Source: Planctomycetota bacterium (GTDB taxonomy: Bacteria; Planctomycetota; Planctomycetia; Pirellulales; Pirellulaceae). Taken from it: a stretch of 45,155 nt of DNA. Below the pieces are notes generated by a model. It was given only the letters and a program-made list of their open reading frames with translations, was not told where the DNA came from and made no database searches. Below are positions 24,392 to 32,402 of the stretch, piece after piece; positions within the stretch are counted from its first letter, which is position 1, and every line of letters begins with the position of its first letter. Location of the stretch: assembly GCA_014381825.1 (NCBI GenBank), contig JACNKX010000085.1, positions 1 through 45,155 on the forward strand. Reading direction: 5' to 3'. The position numbers and the translations under genes were made by a program.

Positions 24392-26955
24392 GGCGTCGCG
24401 ACCTTGCTGCGACGAGATCGTCCTGCTTTTGCTCGCAGCAGAAATGCGAGAAATGCAGGTACGAGGATGGTTCGTACAATGAACGTATCCAGCAGCACGC
24501 CGAGTGATAGGGCGAAGCCCAGTTCCACGACACCACGCAACGTACCCGTCGTCATCGAAACGAACGTGCCAGCCATGATCAAGCCGCAACTGGTGATGAT
24601 TCCACCAGTTTTGACGACGCCCTCGCGTAAGCCAGCGAACGGACCTCGCAGCTTTTGCTCTTCGTTGATCCGCGTAACGAGATAGATGTTATAGTCCTCG
24701 CCGACGGCGACCAGAATCACGAACAGGAAGATCGGCACCTTCCAATCCAAGCCTTGAAACGTGTCGCCGTACTGCCACGAAAAGAACAACTCGGTCGCAC
24801 CAATCGTGATGAAGTAGCTGAACAGCACAGATGCGATCAAGTAGAGGCAAAGAACTGGCTGACGAAGGATTACGACAAGGACGATATAGACGGCGGCAAC
24901 AACTAGGACCTGAATGCGCCAGCGATCCGAGCGAGTGACGTCTCGCAAGTCTCGGATCCCAGCGGTCGTGCCCGCGACTGAGAATCCTGCGTTCTTCCAA
25001 AACGAACCGGCCTCCCTCGATTGCGCTGCCAAGAACTCTTCGACGCGAACCAAAGTTTCGATTGATCCACTCGAAAACGGATCGTGGTTTAGTATCAATT
25101 CGAACCGTGTAACGTTGCCTCGATGCTCTGGCGATTGAGCCAAAAAAATCGATTCCGTGAGGCGATGCTGCCGGAGGGAGTTCTTCTCTATATCTGTCAG
25201 TGACCATCGCGGTGGATCTCCCAAGGGCTCGGCAAGGCTTCGCACTGCGCTAACTCCATCGATATGAGTCAACGCCTCAGTCAGATCAAAGATCGCGCCC
25301 ATTGCAATGGCTGCCGTACGTTTGTCGTCGCTGTTGAACCCAGCGTTCTGTTTGTGTGCGAGTACAACGATCGGACTTCCTTCGCCGATCGGAAAATGCC
25401 GCTTTAACACAACGCTTCCCCGGAAGCTCTCACGTGAACGTTCGAGAGCATTCAGTAAGTCGAATGTCGTATGATCTGCTGAGAATGATCCGAAGTACGC
25501 AAGTGGAGTAAGTAGCAGCACGCTCGCGACGAGAACCTTGCCGGGATGACGTACGATGTTGCGAGAAAGACGAAACCAAAGACTTGCGAATCGTCCGCGT
25601 CGCGGCGGCACATCTACGCCAACTTTCACCTTAGGATGAAAAGGCCAGAAGACGACCGAACCCAGTGCTCGCAACAGCGCCGGAGCCAGCGTCAGACATG
25701 CACACAGTGTGACCAACAAACACAATCCGATCGCTGGACCACTGCTCCTGAACTTGCCAAAGTCGGCGAAGAACATCATTCCGAGTCCGACGATCGTCGT
25801 CAGTGCACTCGCGGTCAAAGCATCACCGACGCCTGCGAGTGATCGCGGAATTGCGGTTTGGTGTGGAATTCCCTCTTCCAACGACTCACGAAACCGGGCA
25901 ATTAGGAACAGACAGAAGTCTGTCCCCGCCCCGAACAAGATCACAACGATAAATATTTTTGTCGTCTTGAAGACCTTAAAGGTCCACCACTCGAAACCGG
26001 GCGTCCCCGCCAACTCGGCAAGCATCGAAAGCAAATTGATCGAGACGGAGAGCGATACACCGATGGTGGCTAAGGGCACGATCACGATCAGAGGAGCGCG
26101 ATAAACTGCCAAGAGAATCAGAATTACAAGAGTGATGGTGAAGAGCTCTGTGTTTTGAATGCTCTCGGCGGCCGACTGCAGCATGTCGCCCCCGATCGCG
26201 GCTGAACCTGACAGATTCACGTTCAAGCCATTGAGATCTCCGCCTTGGATCTGGCTTCGCAAGAGGTCGACCTCTTGCTTGACGAAATCGAGCGCCGCGA
26301 TGTTCTCGGTCGCCATAAACTCGGTGTCGAACTGCAAGATGATCAGTTGAGCTTGCTTGTCGACGCTGCGAAGTTTGGAACCGACGACTTTGTTGTGTCG
26401 AGTCCAAACATCCGTCAGGGGAAGCGGGCTTTCAGCACGTGGCGCGAATGTGTTCGGCGAGGAGCGAAGCGTGGGATTCAATTCCCAAGCAATCTCGCGA
26501 TCCATCTTGGCGTCGTCATGCTGTTTGAGTCGCGAACGAATAATGGCTCGGTTATGAAGCGAGTCAGCGCTCTCCGGATCGAGTCGAAGGGCTTCGTCGA
26601 GTTGTTCGAGGGACGCCTCCGCATTCCTTGCCGCCGCGAGTTGAATCGCCAGGTGGTTATGAAAGCGGCTAGCGAATCGATCAGACGTCTTGAGGTCGGC
26701 TTGTGTCAGCGGTTGGCCATCTCGCGAGAAGATCAGAACAAATTGGCTCTGCGACCGATTCTCGGGAAAGGCTGCCACCTTGAGTTGCTCGCCGATGACA
26801 CTAGGCATATCGCTTGGTAAGAACGCCAAATCGCCATCGCGAGTAATATCGTCCCAGCGCGGTGCCACGAGGCGCAATCCAACGACCACACTGAACCAAA
26901 TCAGTATGGTCAGCCACCAATAGCGGGAGACAGCATTGCCAAGACGCAAGAACAT
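24388..26955 (-). CDS. MMPL/RND-family exporter with TPR-like insert
   Basis: This 855-residue membrane transporter is of the MMPL branch of the RND superfamily. It is made of two similar halves, each with a first helix, a large external loop and a bundle of helices. The conserved charged motifs are GAGTDFCLFLIARFRE in the first half and VGEDYNIYLVTRINEE in the second. Relatives export lipids or hopanoids using the proton gradient. The first external loop contains a TPR-like helical pair (ASLEQLDEALRLDPESADSLHNRAIIRSRL, shown here in part), unusual for the family. ATG 26955 (MFLRLGNAVSRYWW) is preferred; the TTG at 26979 adds eight residues. Its stop overlaps the methyltransferase start (ATGA). 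Confidence 0.88.
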   Translation of the reverse strand: MFLRLGNAVSRYWWLTILIWFSVVVGLRLVAPRWDDITRDGDLAFLPSDMPSVIGEQLKVAAFPENRSQSQFVLIFSRDGQPLTQADLKTSDRFASRFHNHLAIQLAAARNAEASLEQLDEALRLDPESADSLHNRAIIRSRLKQHDDAKMDREIAWELNPTLRSSPNTFAPRAESPLPLTDVWTRHNKVVGSKLRSVDKQAQLIILQFDTEFMATENIAALDFVKQEVDLLRSQIQGGDLNGLNVNLSGSAAIGGDMLQSAAESIQNTELFTITLVILILLAVYRAPLIVIVPLATIGVSLSVSINLLSMLAELAGTPGFEWWTFKVFKTTKIFIVVILFGAGTDFCLFLIARFRESLEEGIPHQTAIPRSLAGVGDALTASALTTIVGLGMMFFADFGKFRSSGPAIGLCLLVTLCACLTLAPALLRALGSVVFWPFHPKVKVGVDVPPRRGRFASLWFRLSRNIVRHPGKVLVASVLLLTPLAYFGSFSADHTTFDLLNALERSRESFRGSVVLKRHFPIGEGSPIVVLAHKQNAGFNSDDKRTAAIAMGAIFDLTEALTHIDGVSAVRSLAEPLGDPPRWSLTDIEKNSLRQHRLTESIFLAQSPEHRGNVTRFELILNHDPFSSGSIETLVRVEEFLAAQSREAGSFWKNAGFSVAGTTAGIRDLRDVTRSDRWRIQVLVVAAVYIVLVVILRQPVLCLYLIASVLFSYFITIGATELFFSWQYGDTFQGLDWKVPIFLFVILVAVGEDYNIYLVTRINEEQKLRGPFAGLREGVVKTGGIITSCGLIMAGTFVSMTTGTLRGVVELGFALSLGVLLDTFIVRTILVPAFLAFLLRAKAGRSRRSKVATP

Positions 26956-27019
26956 CTGGCAATTATCTCGCAGACGCAACCGTATGGAAAGGGCGTGCGA
27001 AAACTAACGAACGCAACTC

Positions 27020-28675
27020 TTAACGCTGAGTGAGTTGCTGGCGGGCAATTTGAAGGCTGGCCGTCAAAGCAGCATCATGGTGTTGATCAGCGACCGGTAA
27101 CAGCTCTTCGATCGGCTTGGCGACAACCGTTTGGTCCGATGCTTTCACCTCCACATCGGGCGAGACGCCGCGTTGGCTGATCGCTTGCCCGCTGGGTGAA
27201 TAGAACTTTGCGGTCGTCAGACGTACGCCCGCATTCGCCAGACTGAGTGGGAAGATGCCTTGGACACTCCCTTTACCGTAGCTACGTGTGCCGACTAGCG
27301 TGCCGCGTCGGTGATCGTGAATTGCCCCGGCAAAGATCTCGCTGGCACTCGCTGAATCGCCATCGATCAATACGATCAGCGGAACTCGCCAGGTACCAAC
27401 GGCGTGAGCTTTGTAATCGAAATCTTCGCCTGAGCTGCGGCCACGTGTCGATACGAGGGCTCCTTGCGACACAAATTTGTCGGCAACTTCGACCGAAGCG
27501 GTCAGTAATCCGCCAGGGTTGCCTCGCACGTCGACGATCAAGCTGCGCATCCCTTGCTCGTGGAGCTTCCACAACGCCGCGTCAACATCGCGGTTCGTCG
27601 TCTTCTGAAAACTAGTCAGGCGAAAGTAACCGATGCCATAGTCCTTGTCGACAAGTTCAATATTATCGACACTCGGCACATCCACTCGCCGTCGCGCGAG
27701 ACGCATTCGCCGGGCGTCATCCTTACGATCGAGCAGCACGAGATTGACAAAGCTTCCTTCGATGCCCTTCAGCATATCGGCTGCCACGTCGGTCGAAATG
27801 TCTCGCGTGGATTGGCCGTCCACCTCGACGATTCGATCACCAGATCGGATTCCAGCTTCGCCAGCGGGTCCGCCTGGAATGACGCTGACGATCCGCAATG
27901 CTTGGTCGTCAGCCTTCAGTTCGATTCCCAAGCCGACGAAGTTTCCTTCGATTTGGGACAGGACATCGTCCAGCTGGTTGCCGGTCAGAAACGCCGAGTA
28001 ATCGTCGAGTGAAGCAGCTGCTGCGCAAGTAAACTCAGCGATAATGACTGCTGCTGGTATTCGAAACCGTTGTTCGAAAGCGTCAGCCACTTCGCCAACT
28101 CGCTTCCGCGCGTCGTGCCGCGAATAGACAGGTCGCGATTCCAGGTGTTGACGGATTTCGCTCAACAGCAACTGCGAATCACTTTCGCGAACATTGATTC
28201 TGTGCTTCGCCCGAAAGCTCGGTTCCGCAATTGCAACTTCCATCGCGATGAGGCCACGCGTTAACAACTCGTTCCAGTCGGCTCGCTGGACGTGATGAGC
28301 TTGAATCTTGAGAAGCACTTCGCCGTACAAATCGAGCGCACCTTGTTCACCAATCGTCTGAACGGTCTCGATAAAACTCGAGTCCGAGTACCGCCTGACG
28401 ACTTCGTAGTGAAACCGGGCGACGGTTAAGCGATGTTCAAGTTCTTGCCTCCCCGGATGTTCCTTGCGCGCCTTTTCATAATGCGACAGAGCCTCGCCCC
28501 AACGTTGCTCTTGTTCTAACTGGTCACCGACACGGAACACGTTTTCCAACTCGGCAACATCAGCTAGCGCGGCTGAGGGAATACGTACTTGTGCATGAGC
28601 CCAACTGGGGAGAACGGCAGCGACGAGCACGATCGCCAACGCCAATCGGCGCAGAAGTGAAGTCCTACTTCGCAT
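27020..28675 (-). CDS. S41-family C-terminal processing peptidase (CtpA-like) with PDZ domain
   Basis: This 551-residue exported serine protease has a signal peptide (RRLALAIVLVAAVLPSWAHA). A TPR-like helical segment follows (VGDQLEQEQRWGEALSHYEKA), then a helical region, a PDZ domain (VGLGIELKADDQALRIVSV, PAGEAGIRSGDRIVEVDG), and the S41 catalytic core (DVRGNPGGLL, LIDGDSASASEIFAGAI, GTRSYGKGSVQ). The Ser in SASAS and the Lys in SYGKGSVQ form the expected Ser-Lys dyad. Such proteases trim C-termini of periplasmic proteins and degrade misfolded ones. The long N-terminal region makes it larger than minimal CtpA. It is separated from the MMPL gene by 64 bases on the same strand, and is divergent from the STAS operon. 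Confidence 0.92.
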   Translation of the reverse strand: MRSRTSLLRRLALAIVLVAAVLPSWAHAQVRIPSAALADVAELENVFRVGDQLEQEQRWGEALSHYEKARKEHPGRQELEHRLTVARFHYEVVRRYSDSSFIETVQTIGEQGALDLYGEVLLKIQAHHVQRADWNELLTRGLIAMEVAIAEPSFRAKHRINVRESDSQLLLSEIRQHLESRPVYSRHDARKRVGEVADAFEQRFRIPAAVIIAEFTCAAAASLDDYSAFLTGNQLDDVLSQIEGNFVGLGIELKADDQALRIVSVIPGGPAGEAGIRSGDRIVEVDGQSTRDISTDVAADMLKGIEGSFVNLVLLDRKDDARRMRLARRRVDVPSVDNIELVDKDYGIGYFRLTSFQKTTNRDVDAALWKLHEQGMRSLIVDVRGNPGGLLTASVEVADKFVSQGALVSTRGRSSGEDFDYKAHAVGTWRVPLIVLIDGDSASASEIFAGAIHDHRRGTLVGTRSYGKGSVQGIFPLSLANAGVRLTTAKFYSPSGQAISQRGVSPDVEVKASDQTVVAKPIEELLPVADQHHDAALTASLQIARQQLTQR

Positions 28676-29203
28676 GGTGAAGTTCCATCGGTGGGGAGGG
28701 AACGTCCGCCAACTCCGCGGAGCGATTGAGTCAAGTGACTCAAACGATGGGGATCACGGGAGTAACGGACGCAGTCTGGATTCACATAGATCTGGCTGAA
28801 GAAGCAAGGGACGGAGTTCAGCCAAAAAAATATAGGTCACGTTTTGCCCATCGTCAAAAAATCGTTGCGAAGTTTTTGCACGTACGACCCGGTTAACCGG
28901 CAGAGGCTAAACAGAGGGGGTTTGCCTGTCCCGTTTGGTCGTAATCTCGCGTGAAAACTCGTTGCGACGAATGCGCGTCCTGGCATGTCGCTGCCTGTTG
29001 AACCAGGCCTCGAAGGGCGTCGAAGAATACTACGCACACTCATCCGTTCGGTCAAATCGACCGAAACAATAGGGGAGAGTTCACGTTTCGGTGAACCTTT
29101 GCAGTCTGTCTCGATCACATGCAAGACGCCTAGCAAATGTAAATGGCGGCCCTCGTTATCGACTTACTGTGGCTTGCGACCCCGTTGCTGGAGAACTAGA
29201 TTA
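28676..29203. other. 528-base divergent intergenic region with a possible structured RNA
   Basis: This stretch lies between the starts of the S41 peptidase gene and the STAS gene. It contains a possible three-way junction at 28884-28942: a closing stem ACGACC/GGTCGT, the palindrome CCGGTTAACCGG, and a bulged stem formed by CAG...GGC..AAAC and GTTTGCCTG. An A-rich stretch lies before it. An open frame running into the STAS gene from 28985 has no convincing start or codon pattern. No known riboswitch class was recognised. Confidence 0.35.
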
Positions 29204-29608
29204 ATGGCCACCGAAGCCCTCGCATCCCGGAAATCCCTGGCTCCACGGAATTGTGGCATGAAAGTAACCGTCCAATCTGAGAGCGGTGACCCAGTCCTTC
29301 TTCGCGTCGAAGGTCGTGTCTCGCAGCGAGACGTAGAAGTCGACGACCCGTTCGTCGATAGCCTCGGTGAAGACGCGTACAGTCGTCAACTAGTCGTCGA
29401 TCTAAGCGAGGTGGCATTGCTCGATTCAAGCGGCGTGAACTGGCTGCTCGTGTCGCAAAAGCGGATGCAGGAACAAGGTGGCAAGCTCGTACTCCATTCG
29501 CTGTCGCCAATCGCGAACAACGTCCTTAAAGTTCTCAACTTGCACGCTGTATTCCAGGTTGCTGAAAGCGAAGCTGCCGCCGTTCGACTGCTCGGAGGAG
29601 AAGCCTAA
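29204..29608 (+). CDS. STAS-domain protein (anti-anti-sigma-like)
   Basis: This 134-residue protein is a single STAS domain. ATG 29204 has GGAGAA upstream; the open frame reaching back to 28985 is not preferred. The strand-helix pattern (VLLRVEGRV, QLVVDLSEVALLDSSGVNWLL, GGKLVLHSLSPIANNVLKVLNL) is that of SpoIIAA/RsbV-like anti-sigma factor antagonists. The DSSG at residues 74-77 is the usual phosphorylation loop. Such proteins switch partners when a serine is phosphorylated by an anti-sigma kinase. Its TAA overlaps the ATG of the GspE-type ATPase by one base (TAATG), so the two are made together and may act in one pathway. Confidence 0.88.
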   Translation: MATEALASRKSLAPRNCGMKVTVQSESGDPVLLRVEGRVSQRDVEVDDPFVDSLGEDAYSRQLVVDLSEVALLDSSGVNWLLVSQKRMQEQGGKLVLHSLSPIANNVLKVLNLHAVFQVAESEAAAVRLLGGEA

Positions 29609-30840
29609 TGAGCCAAGCACCCACTGGTAAGTTCCGAGTTACTGATCTCGTCAAGATGGAAGCCGGGGAAGCTGTCAACGCGCTGCTTGAACAAGCAGCT
29701 CAGCTGCGCGCGAGCGACCTCTTTTTGCTCAGCGACGAGCGGTTCGTGACTGTCAGCATTCGCCGTATGGGTTCCATCGAGAAGCTGGCGGTTGTTTCGT
29801 CCGAACACGGTCGTCAGATGCTTTCTCACATCAAAGCCCTGGCAGGCATGGATATCTCCGAGCGGCGACGGCCTGCCGATGGTCGATGGATTCATGAAGC
29901 CGGAGAACGCAAACTAGACTTGCGGATCAACTGCACGCCGATGCTGCACGGCGAAGACATGGCCTTGCGCATCTGGGACCACTCGATGGGGTTGTTCGGT
30001 ATCGATGAACTTGGCATGTCGCGCGCCGATATGAATAAGTTGTTGTTCATGCTGAATCATCCCAGTGGCCTGATCCTAGTGACCGGACCTACCGGAACCG
30101 GAAAAACGACATCGCTGTATGCGTGTCTCCAGTACCTGAACGATGGATCGAGAAAGATCAACACGCTCGAAGATCCTATCGAGTACGCGATCGATGGAAT
30201 TCGACAATCGCAGGTGAATGCGAAACGCGGCTTGGACTTTCCCGAATTACTGCGTAATGTTTTACGTCAAGCTCCCGATGTCATCATGATCGGCGAGATT
30301 CGCGATGAGGAGACCGCGATGACAGCCGTTCGCGCAGCGAACAGCGGACACCTTGTTCTGGCGACGCTTCACGCACCGACCGCCTCGAGCGCCGTTCACA
30401 GTATGTTGGCGCTCGGATCGCAGCCGTACTTTTTGTCCGGATGTTTGCTTGGCGTAATCGCGCAGAGATTGGTGCGAACGTTGTGCCCCAATTGTCGGTC
30501 CGAGTACGATATCAGCGTGTCCCCGCAGACATTCCAAGAGATCGAACCGCTGCTTGCCGAGGGCGAAGGGAAGGCGATCTACGGACCGAGTGGGTGCGAA
30601 GAATGCTTCCACCTCGGCTACATTGGTCGGTCAGGTTTATTTGAAATCTTGTCGGCCAATCAAGAGATTCGTCGCCTTGTCTCGGAGGCCGCTTCAAGCC
30701 AAGCTATCCAAGAGGCAGCGATCCGTTCCGGCATGACGGTTTTCCGTCGCGGAGCGTTGCTCAAGGTCGCTCAAGGGATCACGAGTACCGAAGAGATTCT
30801 TCGTGACGTCCCAGCCGAGCAACTGGGATTGGAAGATTAG
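29608..30840 (+). CDS. GspE/PilB-family secretion or pilus ATPase (short form)
   Basis: This 410-residue hexameric ATPase powers type II secretion or type IV pilus assembly from the cytoplasmic face. Walker A is GPTGTGKT (160-167), with an Asp box near LEDPIEYA. Walker B is VIMIGEIRDEET (225-236), with a His box in HLVLATLHAPTA. The C-terminal zinc tetracysteine C293, C296, C330 and C333 is typical of GspE/PilB rather than the retraction ATPase PilT. The large N-terminal MshEN-type domain (150 or more residues) of full PilB/GspE is absent. It is translationally coupled to the upstream STAS gene. No pilin or secretin genes are nearby. Confidence 0.92.
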   Translation: MSQAPTGKFRVTDLVKMEAGEAVNALLEQAAQLRASDLFLLSDERFVTVSIRRMGSIEKLAVVSSEHGRQMLSHIKALAGMDISERRRPADGRWIHEAGERKLDLRINCTPMLHGEDMALRIWDHSMGLFGIDELGMSRADMNKLLFMLNHPSGLILVTGPTGTGKTTSLYACLQYLNDGSRKINTLEDPIEYAIDGIRQSQVNAKRGLDFPELLRNVLRQAPDVIMIGEIRDEETAMTAVRAANSGHLVLATLHAPTASSAVHSMLALGSQPYFLSGCLLGVIAQRLVRTLCPNCRSEYDISVSPQTFQEIEPLLAEGEGKAIYGPSGCEECFHLGYIGRSGLFEILSANQEIRRLVSEAASSQAIQEAAIRSGMTVFRRGALLKVAQGITSTEEILRDVPAEQLGLED

Positions 30841-30886
30841 GCTAGAGCGATCGCTCCTTGTGAACGACGGTTGCCAGTAACTCGTA

Positions 30887-31933
30887 TCAATTGACTGTCT
30901 GTACTTCGACAGCACTTCCGCACGCCGCACTGTTGGCAACCGCCTCGGTGAACTCCATATATCGAACTCCCGTTGCAAAGTCCGTGAACTGCACCGTTTC
31001 GATCCTACGGATGGCGCTGATGAACTCCTCTTCTACTCGCCAGCCTCCCGCTTTCTCCGGCGGTATCACGACCTCGCGAAGTGACGATTCGTCTTTCATG
31101 CCAATCGCGAGGTGGTCATCCCCATCAAAGCTGTACTTGAGCGTCCCTTCGCTACCGTAAAGGTGAATCTGCATTCCTGGGCCGTGATGGATCGCTCCAC
31201 TGAGATGATAGACGCCTCGGGTGCCGCCCGGAATCTCCGTGAGTATCTGGACAGAATCGGGAGTGCCAACTTGTTCGGCACGACCCACCGCTGGATCATG
31301 TCGTGTGGCTGTATAGATGTGTGTCTGGGCGAGAACTCGCGTTGGATGGGCGACCCAACGCACTAAGGTTTCATGGAGGATACCGAGGGCAAGCATGTTC
31401 AGCCCGCTTAGCTCAGCCGATTGACGCCAGTGAATTGGCAGGGTCGCATCAGCCACAGCGTTGTTGACGCCCAAGACAACTACCTCGCGCAGTTGTCCGA
31501 GGAAGCCTTCTGCAAGCAATTCCTTAACGACTTGATGCACTCGCAACCCGAGAGGGCTTGGGACGATCTGCGCGACCAGTTCGGGATGGTTCTTGCTAGT
31601 CGCATGCATCTCACGAGCTTCGGTTGCATTGCGAGCCATTCGCGCTTCTGTCAGCACGTGCTTTCCCAATTCGAGCGACGCGACGGTAATGTCACGGTGA
31701 AGGTAAGGCCACGTTCCGACCATAACCGCGTCGATCGCAGGATCTTCAACGAGATCCTGCCAACGCGAATAAGTCTTTGGAATTCCGAATTCGTCAGCAG
31801 CAACCTGTGTGGATTCGGGGCGGCGGTTACATACGCCAATGATTTCAACGTCCGGGCACGCTCGAAAACCGGGGACGTGCCGGAGTCGCGTATTCCCACC
31901 TAGGCCGACGATACCTATTCGAATGGTGCTCAT
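30887..31933 (-). CDS. Gfo/Idh/MocA-family oxidoreductase, catalytic residues replaced
   Basis: This 348-residue protein has an N-terminal Rossmann fold (IRIGIVGLGGNTRLRHVPGF) and the family C-terminal alpha/beta domain. Typical members oxidise sugars or cyclitols with NAD(P), using the Lys of an EKP motif and the Asp and His of DxGxH. Here EKP reads EAR (residues 96-98), and the second motif reads LALGILH (181-187), with Ala and Leu at the Asp and first His positions. It may bind dinucleotide without normal dehydrogenase chemistry, or use different residues. ATG 31933 has AGAAGGGC before it. It follows the thioesterase stop by 12 bases, so it is the last gene of an operon of three. Confidence 0.87.
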   Translation of the reverse strand: MSTIRIGIVGLGGNTRLRHVPGFRACPDVEIIGVCNRRPESTQVAADEFGIPKTYSRWQDLVEDPAIDAVMVGTWPYLHRDITVASLELGKHVLTEARMARNATEAREMHATSKNHPELVAQIVPSPLGLRVHQVVKELLAEGFLGQLREVVVLGVNNAVADATLPIHWRQSAELSGLNMLALGILHETLVRWVAHPTRVLAQTHIYTATRHDPAVGRAEQVGTPDSVQILTEIPGGTRGVYHLSGAIHHGPGMQIHLYGSEGTLKYSFDGDDHLAIGMKDESSLREVVIPPEKAGGWRVEEEFISAIRRIETVQFTDFATGVRYMEFTEAVANSAACGSAVEVQTVN

Positions 31934-31945
31934 GGAAAGCCCTTC

Positions 31946-32395
31946 TCATTTGAGGTCTGATTGAAATCGTCGAAAGTCGTCGATCACTTCTTGCGATATG
32001 CGACGTGGAACACGGTGTTCAAAACCGATAAAGGCCCAATTCGTCTCCGCCTCGGCGAGCAATGTCTCGTCGATACCACGAAAGATCTTATAGCGTCGAA
32101 GCGATGTCACCTTCTTGAATCCAGCCACCCACGTTCTGACGATAATGCGATCGTTCGCCAAAGCCGAGTTAAAGTACTCGATCTTGTGCGAGCGAACGAC
32201 CCATCCTGCGCCGGATTCCAGGTACCGCTCGGTCGTCCAACCACAAGCGGACGAATGCGCCATGGCGGCGGATTGCATCCATTTTAAGTAAGCGAGATTG
32301 TTGACGTGGCCTAGCGCATCGATCTCGTCGTCGCGAACATGATGCTCGAAAACAAAGACCGCCGATTCGCGTGACTCTTGGGATTCGTCATCCAT
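31946..32395 (-). CDS. Hotdog-fold acyl-CoA thioesterase (4HBT/YbgC-like)
   Basis: This 149-residue protein is of the 4-hydroxybenzoyl-CoA thioesterase class. The signature DEIDALGHVNNLAYLKWMQ holds the catalytic Asp and the GHVNN turn. The later strands (VVRSHKIEYFNSALANDRIIVRTW is the central part, then SLRRYKIFR and AEAETNWAFIG) complete the hotdog fold. It should hydrolyse a fatty or aryl acyl-CoA in the cytosol; the exact substrate is unknown. It starts seven bases after the FG-GAP protein stop, and the Gfo-like gene follows 12 bases on, so the three are likely one transcript. Confidence 0.9.
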   Translation of the reverse strand: MDDESQESRESAVFVFEHHVRDDEIDALGHVNNLAYLKWMQSAAMAHSSACGWTTERYLESGAGWVVRSHKIEYFNSALANDRIIVRTWVAGFKKVTSLRRYKIFRGIDETLLAEAETNWAFIGFEHRVPRRISQEVIDDFRRFQSDLK

Positions 32396-32402
32396 GACTA
32401 TT

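Noticed and set aside
24392-24589. N-terminal extension of the methyltransferase
   Set aside because: It overlaps MMPL coding sequence in another frame; the ATGA junction and motif X at residue 6 support the shorter start.
28840-28945. Cyclic di-GMP (GEMM) riboswitch
   Set aside because: GGTCACG and GGCTAAAC fragments are present, but the conserved GNRA loop, receptor and second-helix sequences are missing.
28985-29203. Open frame extending the STAS gene upstream by 73 residues
   Set aside because: The stretch has no STAS-like or other recognisable pattern, and a ribosome site precedes ATG 29204.
30845-30856. Palindrome GAGCGATCGCTC after the GspE-type gene as a terminator
   Set aside because: It has no loop and no T run; more likely chance or a protein-binding palindrome.
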